DNA of 64,000 bases from CAWJEL01 sp964647255 (GCA_964647255.1 CAZYGI010000001.1:62001-126000), one strand, 5' to 3'. Counted from the first letter of the stretch, positions 41,492 through 50,269 are shown. Numbers and translations are program-made. The notes: generated by a model not told the origin, from the sequence alone.

Positions 41492-42283
41492 TCACTTCCA
41501 CCGCGTCAGAATCGTCTCGCGCTGGAACAGCTTGATCCCCAGGTAGAGCGACGCGGCATCCAGCACCAGCGCGATAGCCGAGCTGATCCAGAACGTTGTG
41601 CTGTTCAGCATAATGAAACCGGTCAGCGGGCCGATAAAGAGCACCATCAGCGGCAAGATGATCAGCGAGCCGAGCTGCTCGGCCGCGCGCGGGTCGCTGG
41701 TGCGGCTGCTGACGATGATCCCGACGTTCACGGCCATGATCGTGAGCAGCGGCGCCAGCACGAACATTGCCACCAGCCACATCGGGTTGATGAACACCCG
41801 AAACACCCGATCGCTGACCGAGAAAATGCGGGCAAAGACCAGAAAGACGCCGTAGCTGGCCCACGCGGCGACGATGCCGGGCAGCGCGGCGGCCAGGCCC
41901 TTGCCCAGCAGCAGCTCCCGCGTAGTGATCGGCGTCGCCAGCAGCGGCTCCAGCGAGCGCGTCACCTTCTCACCGACGATGCTGTACGCGGCGATAGTAA
42001 CCGGCACCATCAGCGGCATCATCAGGAACAGCACCAGATAGTTGCTGGCGAGCACCGACTGCATCGCCTCCGCCGGCTGCAATCCCGCAAAGATCGGGTT
42101 ACGCATCATCGCGGCCATCTCTTTGAAGTCGCTCTCGCTGACCGGCACGCGGCCCATGATGATCAGCATCGCGATGGGGATCGCCGCCATCAGCAGCGGT
42201 ATCCCCCAGACGACCGAGAAAACAAGCTTGTTCCGCCGCACCTCGGCCCATTCTTTGAACATGATCGTGCGAATGTGGTTCAT
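41492..42283 (-). CDS. ABC-2 type transporter permease
   Basis: 263 residues with six hydrophobic segments; an amphipathic N-terminus (IMFKEWAEVRRNK) and the conserved EKVTRSLEPLLATPITTRELLLGK coupling region place it with ABC-2/NatB-like exporters. It works with the ATPase encoded 38 nt upstream. The substrate is unknown. The intervening spacer holds a perfect 10-bp inverted repeat. Confidence 0.88.
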   Translation of the reverse strand: MNHIRTIMFKEWAEVRRNKLVFSVVWGIPLLMAAIPIAMLIIMGRVPVSESDFKEMAAMMRNPIFAGLQPAEAMQSVLASNYLVLFLMMPLMVPVTIAAYSIVGEKVTRSLEPLLATPITTRELLLGKGLAAALPGIVAAWASYGVFLVFARIFSVSDRVFRVFINPMWLVAMFVLAPLLTIMAVNVGIIVSSRTSDPRAAEQLGSLIILPLMVLFIGPLTGFIMLNSTTFWISSAIALVLDAASLYLGIKLFQRETILTRWK

Positions 42284-42299
42284 GGTTCCCTCGTGGAAT

Positions 42300-42332
42300 G
42301 ACGATAGACACCGTCCATCGTCTATCGTCCGT
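42300..42332. repeat. word array with perfect 10-bp inverted repeat between ABC genes
   Basis: GACGATAGAC (42300-42309) pairs perfectly with 42320-42329. The right side is a 7-nt array CGTCCAT, CGTCTAT, CGTCCGT. The stop codon of the ATPase gene lies within it. Confidence 0.75.
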
Positions 42333-43260
42333 TCTGCATCAGGCTCAGGTAGACGTCTTCCAGCGAATGTTTGAGCTCGTTGACGAACTGGATCTGCGCG
42401 CCCTGGCCCACCAGCGTCTGCACAATGACCGGATTCTGCGCGGCGGGATCCGCCAGACTGACGACGAACTTCGCGCTGCCTTCATCGCCGGCGAGGACGT
42501 CCAGATGCTTCACGAAGGGCAGCCCGCGCACGGCTGCGGCCATCTGATCGGTGGCCTGCGCCAGATGCACGACCGTCTGCCGGCCAAAAAGCTGGCGGCG
42601 CAGCGCCTCGGGCGTATCCACGGCGATGAGGTGCTGGCGGAAGACGCCGATCCGGTCGCAAAGACGCTCGGCCTCATCCAGGTTGTGCGTGCACAGGAAG
42701 ATCGTCCGGCCCTGCCCGCGCAGGGTCTCGATAAAGTCGCGCACGGTCTTGGCCGATTCAGGGTCGAGCGCGCTGGTGGGCTCATCCATGAAGACCACCG
42801 GCGGTTCGTGCAGCAGTGCGCGCGCAATCGCCAGCTTTTGCTTCATCCCCTTCGAGAAGGTGCCCGCTTCGGTGTCGCGGCGCTCCCACAGATCGAGCAG
42901 CTCCAGGTACTTGCGCACCTGTCCGGCCACATCCTTGACGCCATACAGCTCGGCGAAGATCTCCAGGTTGCGGCGGGCGCTCAGCCGCTCGTACAGCCCG
43001 GGCGACTCGGTCAGGATGCCGATCTGGCCGCGGATGCGCGTGTCGGCCTGGCCAACCTCCAGACCGTTCACCCAGGCGCGGCCGGCCGTGGGGCCAATCA
43101 GGCACGCCAGCAGGCGCACCGTAGTCGTCTTGCCCGCGCCGTTCGGGCCGAGGAAGCCGAACACCTCGCCCTCCCGCACCTGCAGGTTCAGCCCATCCAC
43201 GGCTTTGATCTGAGCGCCATTGCTTTGGAAGTACTTGCTCAGGCCTTCAGTGCGAATCAT
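42322..43260 (-). CDS. ABC transporter ATP-binding protein
   Basis: 312 residues: Walker A GPNGAGKTTT, Q-loop, signature FSKGMKQKLAIAR, Walker B VVFMDEPTSALDP, H-loop THNLDE, and a C-terminal extension (about 220-312) typical of ABC-2 exporter ATPases. It pairs with the permease downstream. Its stop codon lies in the word array at 42300-42332. Confidence 0.93.
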   Translation of the reverse strand: MIRTEGLSKYFQSNGAQIKAVDGLNLQVREGEVFGFLGPNGAGKTTTVRLLACLIGPTAGRAWVNGLEVGQADTRIRGQIGILTESPGLYERLSARRNLEIFAELYGVKDVAGQVRKYLELLDLWERRDTEAGTFSKGMKQKLAIARALLHEPPVVFMDEPTSALDPESAKTVRDFIETLRGQGRTIFLCTHNLDEAERLCDRIGVFRQHLIAVDTPEALRRQLFGRQTVVHLAQATDQMAAAVRGLPFVKHLDVLAGDEGSAKFVVSLADPAAQNPVIVQTLVGQGAQIQFVNELKHSLEDVYLSLMQNGR

Positions 43261-43316
43261 ATTCCCTCCTCATGACGGGCGATGGACCCTGGACAATGCG
43301 CTTCGGGGACCGCCCC

Positions 43317-43351
43317 TCGTCCATCGTCTTTCGTCTATCGTCCTCACTCGT
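43317..43351. repeat. 7-nt word array (TCGTCCA type)
   Basis: TCGTCCA, TCGTCTT, TCGTCTA, TCGTCCT, CACTCGT. It includes the stop codon of the YhfC-like gene (43344-43346). A looser inverted partner (CGATGGA, CCCTGGA) lies at about 43280-43293. Confidence 0.8.
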
Positions 43352-45017
43352 ACCTCGATGCGTCCGCCCGCCGCGCCAGCTCTTCGGCGGAGACCGCGTG
43401 CGGCGCCAGATCAGCGGCGGTGAGCGCCGGCGCAACTTCGGGCGCGGCGGCCCCCTCGGCCGCGGGCAGCGGCTCGCGCAGCTTGAAGATCAACCAAAGC
43501 GCGGCCGCGGCCAGGACTGCGACACCGGCCTCCGTCCACGCCCAGCCAAGCGTCTTGCCGGCCCAGACCGCCCAGGCATCCAGCGCGGCGTGAAACCCGA
43601 TGGCGGCCAGCAGATAGAGCGGCTGCCCCCGCGCCACGCTGCGCACTACGAGCAGCGCGAATGCAATCTGCGCGGTGACGGCGAAGATGCGTTCCGCCGC
43701 GGCGACTGCGGCCATGTACCACGGCGTGGCCCAATACGCTGCGATCTGCGCCTGCGCCTGGCTCGCCATCGCCTCCGACAGGCCCAGTGTGGACAGGTTC
43801 ATAGAGCGCATGGCGATCATTTGCACCAGCGTGACCGCCACAAGCACGCCGGAGATGATCGCCTCGGCGCCGCCGTGCCCTGCGCCGTACTGGAGCCCTT
43901 CGTGCCAGCGGCGCACCCGCTTCAGGAAGAAGCGCAGCACGATCCAACGCGCCCCCTCCTCGCACAGTCCGGCGCTCAGCCCGGCGATCAGCGCCATCGG
44001 GATCAGCGGCCAGAGCGCGACCCCGCGGCCGCCGCCCAGCAGGCCGAGCGCATAATTCAGCGGCAGGTGCACGATCTGCGACAGGATGAACGTGCCCACG
44101 CCCGCGAAGAAGACGCCCCAGCCGACCTTGAAGCGCCGGCGCAGCCACCAGCCGAGCGCGACCGGCGCCAGGATCATGATCGGGTATTGGATCAGGGCCG
44201 AGACCAGGATGAACGGGACATTAAGACCCGGCGGACCGGCCTGCTGCGAACCCGGTGTCGCAATTTGAGGTGCGATCGCTTCGCTGTTGGGTGCGGCTGC
44301 GCCACTGCCGGCGCTGAGCGAACTCAGCTCGAACACCGCGCCGGACGCCCGGTTGCGATATTTCACCAACGGATGCGGCAGTTGCTGGCCGTACCAGGCA
44401 TCGTGCTTGCCGCTGCCGAAGTCCAACGCCACCTTCCAGGTCGCGAACGTTCCCGCCGGCACGGTGATGGTCTCCGCTCCGGTCACGCTGACTTTCACGC
44501 CCGCAGTCAGGCCGGTGGTCGGGATCACGTCGGTGTAGCGCGTGGCATATCCAGCCGCGAACGGCAGCGCCCGTTGGATCTGGAGGGACTGGTCATTGTC
44601 GTAGCCGTCGGTGACCGGTTTGAGCGTCTTCGTGGTCTTGCTGCCGTCGGCCTGAGTGGTCAGAATGGTGATCGCCTCCGGGCTGTACGTCGTCTCGAAG
44701 CGCACGCCGCTCATCTCACGCCACGCGTTGATGGGGCGCAGATCACTTCCCATCGTCACCGCGCCGTGATCGAGCCGCCCGCCGATCGTCAGCTCATAGC
44801 TTTGCGTCCACGTCTCGCCATCGGCGCCGCGGCCCCACGTCCATGAAGCTGTGCCAAGCGCTGCACCGGCCGCGTCCTTCAGAGCGTAGCTGCTCACCTC
44901 TCCGTCAGCCCACGGCGCGGAGTTGAAGGCCAACGGTTGAAGCTGTGCGCCACCGCAGGCGGTCAACGCCGCCAGCAGAGCGCAGAGAACCATCGTAAGT
45001 GAAAACCGGGATTTCAT
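43344..45017 (-). CDS. lipoprotein domain fused to YhfC-type intramembrane protease-like domain
   Basis: 557 residues. Signal with lipobox LTAC (C21), then a beta-rich extracellular domain (about 30-235; TVPAGTFATWKVALDF recalls DUF3108-like proteins), then seven or so membrane helices. The membrane part has EEGARW (353-358), GHGGAEAI (380-387) and a late GFHAALD, the glutamate/histidine set of YhfC/CAAX-protease-like families. The start overlaps the surE stop by 4 nt. Proteolytic activity is inferred from motifs only. Confidence 0.75.
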   Translation of the reverse strand: MKSRFSLTMVLCALLAALTACGGAQLQPLAFNSAPWADGEVSSYALKDAAGAALGTASWTWGRGADGETWTQSYELTIGGRLDHGAVTMGSDLRPINAWREMSGVRFETTYSPEAITILTTQADGSKTTKTLKPVTDGYDNDQSLQIQRALPFAAGYATRYTDVIPTTGLTAGVKVSVTGAETITVPAGTFATWKVALDFGSGKHDAWYGQQLPHPLVKYRNRASGAVFELSSLSAGSGAAAPNSEAIAPQIATPGSQQAGPPGLNVPFILVSALIQYPIMILAPVALGWWLRRRFKVGWGVFFAGVGTFILSQIVHLPLNYALGLLGGGRGVALWPLIPMALIAGLSAGLCEEGARWIVLRFFLKRVRRWHEGLQYGAGHGGAEAIISGVLVAVTLVQMIAMRSMNLSTLGLSEAMASQAQAQIAAYWATPWYMAAVAAAERIFAVTAQIAFALLVVRSVARGQPLYLLAAIGFHAALDAWAVWAGKTLGWAWTEAGVAVLAAAALWLIFKLREPLPAAEGAAAPEVAPALTAADLAPHAVSAEELARRADASRYE

Positions 45018-45835
45018 CTGAGCCTCGATTCTAACACGCTGAAATCCGCCCGTGACGTGAGATCCTGGCTCAGCGGCGTCACCGCGATGACGCGATCCCG
45101 GGCGAACGCATAGATGTCGGTGTCCGTTCCCAGGGTTTCCCAGTCAATGCTGACACCGTAATCCAGCGGCGCGAGGTCGCCTTCCGGCGCAAAGCCGGCC
45201 GGCGGATAGTTGATGTAATACGACTGCCGCGCCTGCCGGGTGAGCCGCCAGGGCGTCTCAGACGTCGCGTCCGATGGCACGTCAATCTTGAGCACGTCGG
45301 CGTCGAACGGAAGTGGCCGCTCAAGCATCATCTGCGCGAACGTGCGCGTCATTGCCGCCGCGACGCCCCAGTGGATGTCGGCGCCGTGGTTGAAGTGGTA
45401 CGCCTTGTCGGTCTCCAGCGAGGCGGCCAGCCCAGGAATGCTCAGCTCCGCAGCCTGCAGCGCTGCGCCCACCGTGCCCGATGACGTGACGCACGTGCCC
45501 AGGTTCTCGCCGTAGTTGATCCCGGAGATTACCAGGTCGGGCCGGCGGCCATAGAGGTGAGGCGCCAGGGCCAGCACGCCGTATAGTACCGCCAGGGCCG
45601 GCGAGCCGGTCAGCGAGTACGCCGCCAGCGTCCGGCAGCCGACCGCGAGCTCCTCGCGCTGAATCCGGCCATCCAACACGGGCGTGATGCCGCGGCCCAT
45701 GCCGGTTTGTTGCGTCGCGGGCGCCACCAGCAGCAGGTCACCGAGATCACAGACCGCCTCGGCTACGGCTAGCAGGCCCGGCGAACGGATGCCGTCATCG
45801 TTCGTCAACAAGAGAAGGGGGCGAGGTTGCGTCAA
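45014..45835 (-). CDS. surE: 5'-nucleotidase SurE
   Basis: Metal-dependent nucleoside monophosphate phosphatase. LLTNDDGIRSPGL at the N-terminus and SGINYGENLG are the family's metal-site motifs. Start TTG 45835 is chosen because GGAG lies eight bases ahead; an in-frame ATG at 45901 reads through the hairpin at 45863-45898. About 273 residues. First gene of a likely six-gene minus-strand run (surE, lipoprotein-YhfC, ABC pair, DUF5671-like, DUF1232). Confidence 0.9.
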   Translation of the reverse strand: MTQPRPLLLLTNDDGIRSPGLLAVAEAVCDLGDLLLVAPATQQTGMGRGITPVLDGRIQREELAVGCRTLAAYSLTGSPALAVLYGVLALAPHLYGRRPDLVISGINYGENLGTCVTSSGTVGAALQAAELSIPGLAASLETDKAYHFNHGADIHWGVAAAMTRTFAQMMLERPLPFDADVLKIDVPSDATSETPWRLTRQARQSYYINYPPAGFAPEGDLAPLDYGVSIDWETLGTDTDIYAFARDRVIAVTPLSQDLTSRADFSVLESRLR

Positions 45836-45862
45836 TGTAGAATCTCCGTATCGGTATGATGC

Positions 45863-45898
45863 GCACAGACCTCCGCGGATCGCCGCGGAGGTCTGTGC
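45863..45898 (-). terminator. perfect 16-bp hairpin after the DUF4177 gene, no U-tract
   Basis: 45863-45878 pairs perfectly with 45883-45898 around a 4-nt loop ATCG. It lies 34 bases past the DUF4177 stop and ahead of surE on the same strand, so it probably separates the two transcription units. Confidence 0.7.
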
Positions 45899-45932
45899 CA
45901 CATCTTACCACGGCTGCGACGGTTCGACCATT

Positions 45933-46163
45933 TTACACGGCGGTCACGCTGCCGGGCAGCATGCGTGCCCGCCGCGCGCTGCGGGAGAGGGGGCGCTTTG
46001 CGATGAGCGTGACTTTGCTGCTTCGGTCGGGCCTGTGTGACTGGACCAGTTCCCAGCCTTCTTCGCCCCATTCGTTGAGCGTTGCCTCGATGAGTTCATC
46101 CTTGGCGCCGAAGGTCCCGCCGATTGTCTGGACACGATATTCCCACTGCGTTTGATCGGCCAT
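45933..46163 (-). CDS. DUF4177 small protein
   Basis: 76 residues with the DUF4177 pattern: WEYRVQTIG near the N-terminus, LNEWGEEGWELVQ, and a terminal IAKRP strand. Function unknown; predicted cytosolic. ATG 46163 has GGAGG ahead. It follows the SPFH gene by 14 nt in a GntR-SPFH-DUF4177 set. Confidence 0.88.
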   Translation of the reverse strand: MADQTQWEYRVQTIGGTFGAKDELIEATLNEWGEEGWELVQSHRPDRSSKVTLIAKRPLSRSARRARMLPGSVTAV

Positions 46164-46177
46164 AGCATCCTCCGCGT

Positions 46178-47131
46178 TCACGACGCCTTCGCGCTGTTCT
46201 GCCCCGCGCTATGCCCCGCGTTCTGCGCCAGCGACACCAGCCCGCTCAAGCCGCCGAGATTCATGCTTTCCACTGCGCTGCTGGGCACGATGACCATCGC
46301 GCCGCGCTCCTTTAGGCCCTCAAAAAGCATGTTCATGGCCCGCAGGTGGAGCGCCGTCGGATTGTCCACGTACGCCTCGGCCGCCTCCGCAAAGCTGGTG
46401 GCGATCTGCTTCTCGGATTCGCCCAGAATCACGCGGGCCTGGCGCTCGCGCTCGGCTTGCGCCTGGCGGCTCATCGCGTTCTCCAGATCCGGTGGGATCA
46501 CCACGTCGCAGATTTCGACCGACTGCACGGTGATACCCCACGGCGTCGTGCGTTCGTCAATGATCCTTTGCAGCTCGGCGTCCATCGCTGCCCGGCCCAC
46601 CAGAATGTCGGCCAGGTACTTCTGGCCGATCACCTCGCGCAGCGCGGTCTGCGCGGCCCAGGCGATGGCGGTGCGGTAATCCTCAACCTCCAGCGCCGCC
46701 TTCTGCGCATCCCACACCATCCAGAAGAGCACCGCATCCACGTCGGTTGGCACGGTGTCCTTGGTCAGCGTCTTTTCGGCGTTGAACGGCGTCACCATCA
46801 CGCGGTGATCTATCCAAGACGTGACTGAGTCCACAATCGGGATGATCCAGAACAGCCCCGGCCCGCGGAGCCCGTGGAATTTGCCCATCCGCAGCACGAC
46901 CGCTTTCTCCCACTGGCGAGCCACCTGCAAGGCCGCGAGGATGTAGCCCGCGATCAACGCCAGGCCGATGCTGACAGCGGCGATGATCAGATCGCTGCTT
47001 CGTCGGCTGCTCAGATACATCGCCAGAAGCACGTCCAGGGTGATGATGATGAAGAACACGGTCAGCGCGATGCTGTTCGGCCCTCGCGCCGCGTTGAGTT
47101 CCGGGGTTCGTTTCTGCAATTTGGTTGCCAT
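46178..47131 (-). CDS. SPFH/stomatin-like membrane protein
   Basis: 317 residues. Two N-terminal membrane segments (about 18-70), then a SPFH domain: EKAVVLRMGKFHGLRGPGLFWIIP, DVDAVLFWMVWDAQKAALEVEDY, and the coiled-coil part AQAERERQARVILGESEKQIA. Such proteins scaffold membrane microdomains. AAGGAG precedes ATG 47131. No NfeD partner is seen; the GntR gene upstream probably regulates the set. Confidence 0.9.
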   Translation of the reverse strand: MATKLQKRTPELNAARGPNSIALTVFFIIITLDVLLAMYLSSRRSSDLIIAAVSIGLALIAGYILAALQVARQWEKAVVLRMGKFHGLRGPGLFWIIPIVDSVTSWIDHRVMVTPFNAEKTLTKDTVPTDVDAVLFWMVWDAQKAALEVEDYRTAIAWAAQTALREVIGQKYLADILVGRAAMDAELQRIIDERTTPWGITVQSVEICDVVIPPDLENAMSRQAQAERERQARVILGESEKQIATSFAEAAEAYVDNPTALHLRAMNMLFEGLKERGAMVIVPSSAVESMNLGGLSGLVSLAQNAGHSAGQNSAKAS

Positions 47132-47168
47132 CGAAGTATCTCCTTCTTGTTTCCAATATCCGGGGCCC

Positions 47169-47573
47169 TTACGAGTCTCGCATTGTGGAGCTCGCCACCC
47201 ACACCGCAAAGCCGTCCCGCCATGCCCGGTCGAGCTCGTCAGGCGTGTAGCCCAGCCGGTTGGCCTCGTCCAGCCAGTCAACGATCAATTCACTCAGGCG
47301 CGCCTCCCGCGCCGGTTGCCGATCACCGGGCGGCGGCTGTTCCAACACGAAGGTGCCGCGGCCCTGTTGCGTCGAGATGATCCGCGCCTCATGGAGCAGG
47401 CGATACGCGCGCGCCACCGTGTTGAAGTTAATGCGCAGATCGGCCGCCAGCTCGCGCACGGTCGGCAGTTGATCGCCCGGCTTGAGTTCGCCCGCCCCAA
47501 CCAGCTTTTCAACCTGCTCGACGATCTGGGTGTAAATCGGCGCCTTGCTGTGGAAATCGAGGGTGATGCGCAT
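47169..47573 (-). CDS. GntR-family regulator, YtrA-like
   Basis: 134 residues: winged HTH at about 10-75 (IYTQIVEQVEKLV, LPTVRELAADLRINFNTVARAYRLL, GRGTFV), with only a short helical tail as in the YtrA subfamily. First gene of the minus-strand set with SPFH and DUF4177, 37 nt ahead of the former. Autoregulation is likely for the subfamily; no operator was identified. Confidence 0.9.
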   Translation of the reverse strand: MRITLDFHSKAPIYTQIVEQVEKLVGAGELKPGDQLPTVRELAADLRINFNTVARAYRLLHEARIISTQQGRGTFVLEQPPPGDRQPAREARLSELIVDWLDEANRLGYTPDELDRAWRDGFAVWVASSTMRDS

Positions 47574-47672
47574 GGTGTCGCCTGCTCAATGAATGAATTG
47601 TATCATTGAACTAAATGTACACCCGGAATCGTGATTTGTCAAGAGGGAAACAAAGATTTGTTTGTGGGAGGG

Positions 47673-47720
47673 CAACAAAAAAGGCCGTGGGCTGGCATCC
47701 CAAACGCCAGCCCACGGCCT
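47673..47720 (-). terminator. intrinsic terminator of the Crp/Fnr gene
   Basis: A perfect 15-bp stem (47720-47706 with 47696-47682) with 9-nt loop, followed on the minus strand by TTTTTTGTTG. Confidence 0.93.
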
Positions 47721-47743
47721 CTCGAAGACAGGTTTGTCTGCTC

Positions 47744-48409
47744 CTATTCGATGGCGCCCGATGCCATGCGCAGGCCGCGGACATCGCGCAGCTCGATCTT
47801 GCGATAGCCCAGCTCGACCAAACCATCGTCCTTGAAGCCGCGCAGGATAGCGCTGATCGTCTCGCGGTAAGTGCCCAGCATGTCCGCCAAGGCCTGGTGG
47901 CTGGTGCCGCGGATCGCCCGGCTGCCGTTCGCCAGCTCGAGGAGCAGTCCAGCCAGCCGCTGCGGCAGCCGCTTGTAGGCCACCTCTTCCATGCGGTTCT
48001 CCACCTGCGCCAGCCGTTGGCCGATCGTCTGAAGCAGCCCCCAGCTTAAGACGGGATGGCGCAGCGTCAGGGCATGGGCCTGCGGCTGCGGCACCATCCA
48101 CACGATGCAGTCCGTCAATGCGACAGCTTCAACGCCCGGGTCAGACGCGCCGAGCAGAGATTTCTCACCGAAGATCGCGCCGGGCCCCAGCGTAGCAATC
48201 GCAAGCCGGCGGCCATTCGATCCTTCACGAATCAACTGCACACGACCCTTCATCAGGGTAAAGAGGTTACAGGCCAACACGTCAGGCTCGGCCACCGTCT
48301 GGCCGGCGCGAAACGAATGCGAAGTGAGGACCCGCTTCAATTCAGGGTCATCCTCGCGCAATTCGATTAGAATTTCCGGGAGCGAGCGAGTCTTGCTTCG
48401 ATTGCTCAT
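47744..48409 (-). CDS. Crp/Fnr-family transcriptional regulator
   Basis: 221 residues. N-terminal cyclic nucleotide-binding fold (FTLMKGRVQLIREG, LGPGAIFGEKSLLG), a long dimer helix, and a C-terminal HTH (SHQALADMLGTYRETISAILRGF). The N-terminal cysteine cluster of oxygen-sensing FNR is absent; the ligand is unknown. GAGGAG precedes the ATG; promoter at 48476-48504. Confidence 0.92.
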   Translation of the reverse strand: MSNRSKTRSLPEILIELREDDPELKRVLTSHSFRAGQTVAEPDVLACNLFTLMKGRVQLIREGSNGRRLAIATLGPGAIFGEKSLLGASDPGVEAVALTDCIVWMVPQPQAHALTLRHPVLSWGLLQTIGQRLAQVENRMEEVAYKRLPQRLAGLLLELANGSRAIRGTSHQALADMLGTYRETISAILRGFKDDGLVELGYRKIELRDVRGLRMASGAIE

Positions 48410-48475
48410 GATGTTCTCCTCTTTGCGTCTATCTCAAACCGCTTACACAGGCCATTTCCACTAATTTGTATCAAT

Positions 48476-48504
48476 ACTATATAATAAAATCATCCAAAAG
48501 TCAA
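48476..48504 (-). promoter_or_regulatory. promoter for the Crp/Fnr gene
   Basis: Minus strand: TTGACT (48504-48499), 17-nt spacer, TATAGT (48481-48476), in a clearly AT-rich spacer. Confidence 0.7.
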
Positions 48505-48652
48505 GCCTTCGGATGAATGTCTCACCACATATTAATGTCAGCCCTGGGGTTCCACCAAAAGATGCCTGGCAGATAGAATCCGCAAGGCAACGGAAAGCCG
48601 ACGGTGCGGGTGAGCGACCGCGAGTGTTCCTGGCGTACGATGGGATCCTGGG

Positions 48653-49423
48653 TCAGCTCTCCAATGCATCCGCGATCCGTTCGGCGGCGACGACCATCTC
48701 CGGCGCGGCATCGAAGACCGCCACCCCGCCTTGATCCGCGGCGACCGCGGCTGCGGTGAAGGGGAGGCTGCCGAGCAACCGCAGGCCGGCAGCGTGGCTG
48801 CGCACAAACTCTTCGTCCTGGCCGGAGCGCACCTTATTCGCCACGAGATAGATCTTACGAATGCCGATCTCCGCGGCCAGGCCGCGAATCTGTTCGGCGG
48901 TGCCGAGGCTGCGCAAGCCGGGCTCCACGACGATCACGAACGCGTCCACGGCGCTGGCGGTGCCGCGACCCAGATGCTCCACCCCGGCTTCCATATCCAG
49001 GATCAACGTCTGGCCCTGGCGCAGCAGCAGATGGGTGACGAGCGCCTTCAGCAACGCATTCTCCGGGCAGAGACAGCCGGCGCCGCCCCCGCGCACGGTG
49101 CCCAGGCGCAGCAGCCGCACCCCGCGATGGGTGAGGCTGAAGTTCTCCGGGATGTCGTCCACTTTGGGATTCAGCTTGAACCAGCCGCCGATCGTGCCCG
49201 GCTGCGCGCCGGTGCGCTCGTAGATCAACGTCTCCATCTCGGCGATGGGCTTGAGCTCGGCGTCCATCTGCGCGGTGAGGCCGAACGCCAGGCCGAGATT
49301 GCCTGCCGGATCGGCATCAATGGCGATCACATCCTGGCCGCGGCGGGCGTATACATCTGAAAGCAGGGCCGTCAGCGTCGTTTTGCCGACGCCGCCCTTG
49401 CCGGTAATGGCGATCTTGGGCAT
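48653..49423 (-). CDS. cooC: CooC-type nickel-insertion ATPase
   Basis: Deviant Walker A KGGVGKTT at 9-16, the switch region DADPAGNLG, and the CxC metal site C117-L-C119 in GGGAGCLCPENALLKAL. These identify CooC, the MinD-like ATPase maturing the Ni-Fe-S centre of CO dehydrogenase or acetyl-CoA synthase. 256 residues, normal. It follows the tandem PstA-like gene by 93 nt on the same strand. No CODH catalytic gene is in the window. Confidence 0.88.
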   Translation of the reverse strand: MPKIAITGKGGVGKTTLTALLSDVYARRGQDVIAIDADPAGNLGLAFGLTAQMDAELKPIAEMETLIYERTGAQPGTIGGWFKLNPKVDDIPENFSLTHRGVRLLRLGTVRGGGAGCLCPENALLKALVTHLLLRQGQTLILDMEAGVEHLGRGTASAVDAFVIVVEPGLRSLGTAEQIRGLAAEIGIRKIYLVANKVRSGQDEEFVRSHAAGLRLLGSLPFTAAAVAADQGGVAVFDAAPEMVVAAERIADALES

Positions 49424-49516
49424 ACCGCTGGTCCTTCCCGGATTTGAGGTGGGTGAACAGGGTGCAATGCGCGTCTCGGACGGGCAAAAGGGTGGAATAG
49501 ACGCCGACCGGCGCGC

Positions 49517-50200
49517 TCACACGCGCACGGTGCGCGTGGCCTCCAAAACAAACGTCGTGGCGCAAGAGGCCGGTGCGCCGTCGGTCCGGCCCGCCTGTCC
49601 GCTGCAATGTCCAGCAATGACGGCCAGCGCATCCTCGACTTGCGCATCTTCCACGCCGATCAACAGGGTCACGTTGCCGCGTCGGAGGAAGCCCCCTGCG
49701 CTGTTGATGCGCGTCACCCGATAGTTCGCGGCCAGCAGTGCGCGGGTGACTCCTTCGACGGCGTCGCTGGTAACGATGCTCAACAAGAGAGTCATGGGAT
49801 GGGCTCCTTCGGAGGATGGTGAAACTGGCTGCGCTTGTGCGGGGCGCGATGGTGCGGCCTCAGTGCCGCGCATAAAACGCTTCACGGCCAGGAAGAAAAC
49901 CGTCGCGCCCCCGACCTGGACTTCGAGGGGGAAGGTCGGCGCAGCCAGCGCCATGTGCGCGGGCTCCGCACCGGCCGGGATCGGATTGATGAAGCGCTTC
50001 CGGGTGTGGCACGTCTTCCGGATCGCATCGAGCATGATCTCGACCTGCGCCATCTCGATCCCCGCGAGCAAGGTGACATTGCCCCGCGCCAGGAAGCCGC
50101 CCACGCTGTTCAGGCGGGTGAAGCCGATCCCGAGCGCACCCAGCCGCTTGCACAGCAGGCCCGCGTCTTCGTCTTGGACAATGGCAACCGCAAGCTGCAT
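49517..50200 (-). CDS. tandem PstA/DarA-like (cyclic-di-AMP receptor family) protein
   Basis: 227 residues made of two PstA-like domains, about 1-107 and 137-215. Each has a signature: RLNSVGGFLARGNVTLLAGIE and RINSAGGFLRRGNVTLLIGVED. The linker (about 108-136) is Pro/Ala/Ser-rich. PstA/DarA proteins are normally single-domain and trimeric, with cyclic-di-AMP bound between subunits. GGGAGG precedes the ATG; promoter at 50270-50298. Whether ligand residues are kept cannot be judged here. Confidence 0.8.
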   Translation of the reverse strand: MQLAVAIVQDEDAGLLCKRLGALGIGFTRLNSVGGFLARGNVTLLAGIEMAQVEIMLDAIRKTCHTRKRFINPIPAGAEPAHMALAAPTFPLEVQVGGATVFFLAVKRFMRGTEAAPSRPAQAQPVSPSSEGAHPMTLLLSIVTSDAVEGVTRALLAANYRVTRINSAGGFLRRGNVTLLIGVEDAQVEDALAVIAGHCSGQAGRTDGAPASCATTFVLEATRTVRV

Positions 50201-50269
50201 GTGCGCCTCCCGATACGCGAATCAAACACCGCCACGTTTCGATTTTTGACCGCAGCCGGTCTGTCTGTT

